Source: Lysobacteraceae bacterium
Lineage (GTDB): Bacteria; Pseudomonadota; Gammaproteobacteria; Xanthomonadales; Rhodanobacteraceae
Reading direction: 5' to 3'
NCBI GenBank assembly: GCA_018971925.1
Contig: JAGWZT010000082.1
Span: 1 to 7,819, forward strand
DNA length: 7,819 nucleotides
A model generated the notes under the pieces. The model saw only the letters and a list, made by a program, of their open reading frames with translations, did no database searches and had not been told where the DNA came from. The position numbers and the translations under genes are program-made. Each line of letters begins with the position of its first letter. Position 1 is the first letter of the stretch. Positions 6,207-7,819 of this stretch are shown in pieces.

Positions 6207-6442
6207 CAGCGATCAGGGACGATCGCACTGCTTTCGCGAAAAGTCAGGCCATGGATGGCCGAGGTGATGTCCGTTGATTTCGCATCCCACACCGCTCGAC
6301 GACGTTCAGCCAAACAGCGATCAGGGACGATCGCACTGCTTTCGCGGAAAGTCAGGCCATGGATGGCCGAGGTGGTGTTCGTCGACTTCGTACCCACCAC
6401 CACGCGACGGCACCCAACGACACCGCGGTCATGGATGACCGC
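6207..6442 (+). repeat. Tandem repeat array, 108-bp period, paired A-N-GGA hairpins (copies C, D and a degenerate third)
   Basis: Unit C (from 6207) and unit D (from 6315) are direct repeats 108 bp apart. Their first 54 bases differ at a single position; the rest is more diverged. Each holds hairpin 1, gcgatcagggacgatcgc (6209-6226 and 6317-6334), then actgctttcgcg, then hairpin 2, ggcca-tgga-tggcc (6247-6260 and 6355-6368). A third, degenerate unit begins with gcggtca-tgga-tgaccgc (6425-6442), in which the fourth base pair of the stem is changed on both sides (A-T to G-C). An unusable open frame (6204-6491) crosses the array. The copies match dispersed elements A, B and E elsewhere in the window. 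Confidence 0.85.
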
Positions 6443-6449
6443 ACAACTT

Positions 6450-6467
6450 TGTAGGAAAATCCCTACA
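6450..6467. promoter_or_regulatory. Palindrome tgtagg-N6-cctaca, possible operator or hairpin
   Basis: The 18-bp site tgtaggaaaatccctaca has perfect 6-bp arms around aaaatc. It lies 73 bp before the ubiK start and 7 bp after the last array hairpin. Size and spacing suit a dimeric regulator's operator. Against this, the sequence also aligns with the segment tttcgcgaaaagtc of the repeat units, so it may be a decayed part of the array. No promoter boxes are clear around it. Confidence 0.3.
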
Positions 6468-6539
6468 CCTCCACACGATGTCCACCTATAGGCGCGGCAC
6501 GAGCCGCTCCGTAAGCTGTGGACGCATCGAGGCAACGAC

Positions 6540-6788
6540 ATGATCGACGTGCACTCCATAGACCAACTCGCGCATCGGCTGGCTACCCTGGTTCCTCCGG
6601 GACTGGCGCAGGCGCGGGACGACATGGAAGCCAATTTCAGGGATGTGCTGGCGCACGGATTGCGCCGCCTCGACCTTGTCACCCGCGAGGAATTCGACGC
6701 CCAGCGCGCCGTCCTCGACCGGGCACGTGAACAGGTCACGCAGCTGGAAAAGCGCGTGACCGAACTGGAAGCGTCGCGAAAAGCCTAA
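6540..6788 (+). CDS. ubiK: Ubiquinone biosynthesis accessory factor UbiK (YqiC/BMFP family)
   Basis: A small protein of 82 residues, the usual family size, that with UbiJ supports aerobic ubiquinone assembly and is known from enterobacterial homologues to form a trimeric coiled coil with membrane-fusing activity. The N-terminal half (IDQLAHRLATLVPPGLAQARDDMEANFRDVLAHGLRRLDLVTREEFDAQ) shows the conserved P-x-x-L...D-x-E-x-N-F/K...L...L-D-L-V-T-R-E-E-F pattern. Residues about 50-78 (AVLDRAREQVTQLEKRVTELEA) form a heptad coiled coil. The start is supported by gagg (6529-6532) 7 nt before the ATG. It sits between glnK (divergent) and comM (same direction, 180 bp on), as in Pseudomonas. A GNRA-loop hairpin follows the stop, so it is probably transcribed separately from comM. 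Confidence 0.92.
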   Translation: MIDVHSIDQLAHRLATLVPPGLAQARDDMEANFRDVLAHGLRRLDLVTREEFDAQRAVLDRAREQVTQLEKRVTELEASRKA

Positions 6789-6815
6789 CCGTTACCGGTC
6801 TGGAGCGTGCGATGA

Positions 6816-6835
6816 CGCCGGCCGCAAGGCTGGCG
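6816..6835 (+). terminator. Hairpin with gcaa tetraloop after ubiK
   Basis: cgccggcc-gcaa-ggctggcg: an 8-bp stem with one G-U pair and a stable GNRA loop, 27 bp after the ubiK stop, followed by tgttgt. The stem is strong but the T-tract is poor, so it may be a terminator, an RNA-end stabiliser or another arm of the repeat element that follows. Confidence 0.45.
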
Positions 6836-6841
6836 TGTTGT

Positions 6842-6929
6842 CGCGATCATCCATGATCGCGGCAATCCAGGGTGTCGATAGAACCCCAGCTCTTTCGTTT
6901 AAAGGGGCACCAGAACGGCCATCATGGCC
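6842..6929 (-). repeat. Two-hairpin dispersed repeat, copy E (compact form)
   Basis: On the minus strand this reads agtcaggcc-atgat-ggccgttctggtgc, a spacer, then hairpin gcgatcatggatgatcgc, the same order as copy A. On the plus strand the hairpins are cgcgatca-tcca-tgatcgcg (6842-6861, perfect 8-bp stem) and ggcca-tca-tggcc (6917-6929). The spacer between them differs completely from that of copy A, so the two hairpin modules are conserved and the sequence between them is not. It ends 39 bp before the comM start and lies in its likely leader or promoter. Confidence 0.75.
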
Positions 6930-6968
6930 TGACTTTTCACGAAAGCCATGTACGGGAGGGGTGGTGCC

Positions 6969-7819
6969 ATGAGCTTGGCGGTTGCCCTGACCCGCGCTTC
7001 CGAAGGCGTCGCCGCGCCGCTGGTCACGGTGGAAGTGCATCTATCCGGTGGCCTGCCCGGCACGTCCATCGTCGGCCTCCCTGAAGCCGCGGTGCGCGAA
7101 GCGCGCGACCGCGTGCGGGTCGCGATCCAGAACACCCAGTTCGAGTACCCGGCGCGGCGCGTCACCGTGAATCTGGCACCCGCGGAATTACCCAAGGACG
7201 GCGGACGGTTCGATCTCGCGATCGCATTGGGGATACTCGCTGCCGGCGGGCAGGTGCCGCGCGAAGCCTTGCAGGGCTGCGAATTCCTGGGTGAGCTCGC
7301 TTTGTCGGGCGAACTCAGGCCCGTACCGGGCGTGTTGCCCGCGCTGCTGCGCGCGCGCCCCGGCAAACGTTGCGTGATCGTACCCTCCGGCAACGCGCAC
7401 GAGGCGGCACTGCTGGATGGCGTGGACGTGCGTGTCGCACGCACCCTGGCCGAAGTCTGCGCGCACCTGCGCGGCGTGGATGCATTGCCGGCGCCCATGT
7501 CCGACGCAACGAACGACACGCATGGCCATCTTCCCGATCTGGCCGACGTGCGTGGTCAGTTGCAGGCACGCCGCGCGCTGGAAATCGCCGCGGCCGGCGG
7601 TCATCACCTGTTGATGATCGGGCCGCCCGGCACCGGCAAATCCATGTTGGCGCAACGCCTGCCCGGCATCTTGCCGCCGATGACGGACGCTGAAGCCATC
7701 GAAGCCTGCGCGGTTCGCTCGGTCGCCAACGAGGCCTTCGACGTCACGCAATGGCACCAGCGCCCCTACCGCGCCCCGCACCACACCGCGTCCGGCGTTG
7801 CGCTGGTCGGCGGCGGCTC
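6969..7819 (+). CDS. comM: ComM/YifB family Mg-chelatase-like AAA+ ATPase, N-terminal part (runs off right edge)
   Basis: Hexameric helicase that in naturally competent bacteria extends branch migration of incoming single-stranded DNA during recombination; it is also widespread in species not known to be competent. 283 residues are visible of about 500. The N-terminal domain starts MSLAVALTRASEGVAAPLVTVEVHLSGGLPGTSIVGLPEAAVREARDRV and continues with NLAPAELPKDGGRFDLAIALGIL and FLGELALSGELRPVPGVLPAL, all standard for the family. The AAA+ module begins near residue 190 (LADVRGQLQARRALEIAAAGGHHLLMIGPPGTGKSMLAQRLPGILPP), with Walker A GPPGTGKS at 218-225, and RPYRAPHHTASGVALVGGG closes the window. 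Walker B and the arginine fingers lie outside. ggagg (6955-6959), 9 nt before the ATG, supports the start. No damage is seen in the part present. Confidence 0.95.
   Translation, partial: MSLAVALTRASEGVAAPLVTVEVHLSGGLPGTSIVGLPEAAVREARDRVRVAIQNTQFEYPARRVTVNLAPAELPKDGGRFDLAIALGILAAGGQVPREALQGCEFLGELALSGELRPVPGVLPALLRARPGKRCVIVPSGNAHEAALLDGVDVRVARTLAEVCAHLRGVDALPAPMSDATNDTHGHLPDLADVRGQLQARRALEIAAAGGHHLLMIGPPGTGKSMLAQRLPGILPPMTDAEAIEACAVRSVANEAFDVTQWHQRPYRAPHHTASGVALVGGG

Larger units (their letters stand above)
5994..6539. other. Large spacer between divergent glnK and ubiK
   Basis: This 546-bp stretch has no supportable protein gene. In order it holds: the glnK leader with a short hairpin ccgct-gga-agcgg (6033-6045); a paired palindrome (6108-6142); the 108-bp tandem repeat array with its degenerate third start (6207-6442); the palindrome tgtagg-N6-cctaca (6450-6467); and a hairpin gcggc-acga-gccgc (6494-6507) in the presumed ubiK leader. 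The open frames that cross the array on both strands exist because the period, 108, is a multiple of 3. Promoters of both flanking genes must lie here, but I could not identify them with confidence. Confidence 0.6.

Noticed and set aside
6207..6442. CRISPR array
   Set aside because: Only two full copies, the repeated part is longer than a CRISPR repeat, the intervals are themselves related in sequence, and no cas gene is nearby.
6204..6491. Open frame on the plus strand with an internal 36-residue repeat (RSGTIALLSRKVRPWMAEV)
   Set aside because: It exists only because the DNA repeat has a 108-bp period without stops in this frame. It has a GTG start, no Shine-Dalgarno and no resemblance to a protein family, and it encodes the hairpins of a dispersed repeat.
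6092..6739. Long minus-strand open frame crossing ubiK and the array
   Set aside because: It is antisense to a clear ubiK gene, and the rest is repeat array plus the ccctctccc palindrome (PSPLGRG...GEGP), a known kind of spurious translation.

Overview
The window looks like chromosome of a GC-rich gammaproteobacterium, most likely Xanthomonadales/Lysobacterales and perhaps Rhodanobacteraceae. This is inferred from strong G/C third-position use, from the comM - ubiK - PII gene order also known from Pseudomonas, and from many palindromic repeats between genes. Genus cannot be fixed from the sequence alone. I see no phage genes, transposase, tRNA or rRNA gene.

Layout. Bases 1-429 (minus) hold the N-terminal part of a membrane acyl-CoA/fatty-acid delta-9 desaturase that runs off the left edge. 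Divergent from it, 573-3872 (plus) is a tight four-gene operon with start and stop codons overlapping at every junction: an ABC ATPase, an ABC-2 permease, a GldG-like auxiliary protein and a short DUF4340-like membrane-anchored protein. This is the Gld-type ABC system found in many non-gliding bacteria, where its substrate is unknown. Next come mutM (3971-4783, DNA repair), a small multi-pass membrane protein of DUF1453/CcdC type (5005-5532), a convergent PII signal protein (5655-5993, minus; glnK by synteny), a 546-bp spacer (5994-6539), ubiK (6540-6788, ubiquinone biosynthesis accessory factor), and the N-terminal part of comM (6969 to the right edge, transformation helicase).

The genes are ordinary housekeeping genes; the unusual material is between them. 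A family of paired short hairpins recurs on both strands. One half is gcgRtca-loop-tgaYcgc and the other is built on agtcaggcc...ggccg. Copies lie between mutM and the DUF1453 gene, just after the DUF1453 gene, between glnK and ubiK, and between ubiK and comM. In the glnK-ubiK spacer they form a 108-bp tandem array whose plus strand shows five hairpins with A-N-GGA in or beside the loop, spaced 36/72/36/72 nt. One stem carries a compensatory base-pair change. This could be a REP/BIME-like repeat cluster or, more speculatively, a CsrA/RsmA-binding RNA. Two long copies form a 47-bp inverted repeat (45/47 identical) around the DUF1453 gene. Other palindromes lie at 3882-3949, 6108-6142, 6450-6467 and 6816-6835.
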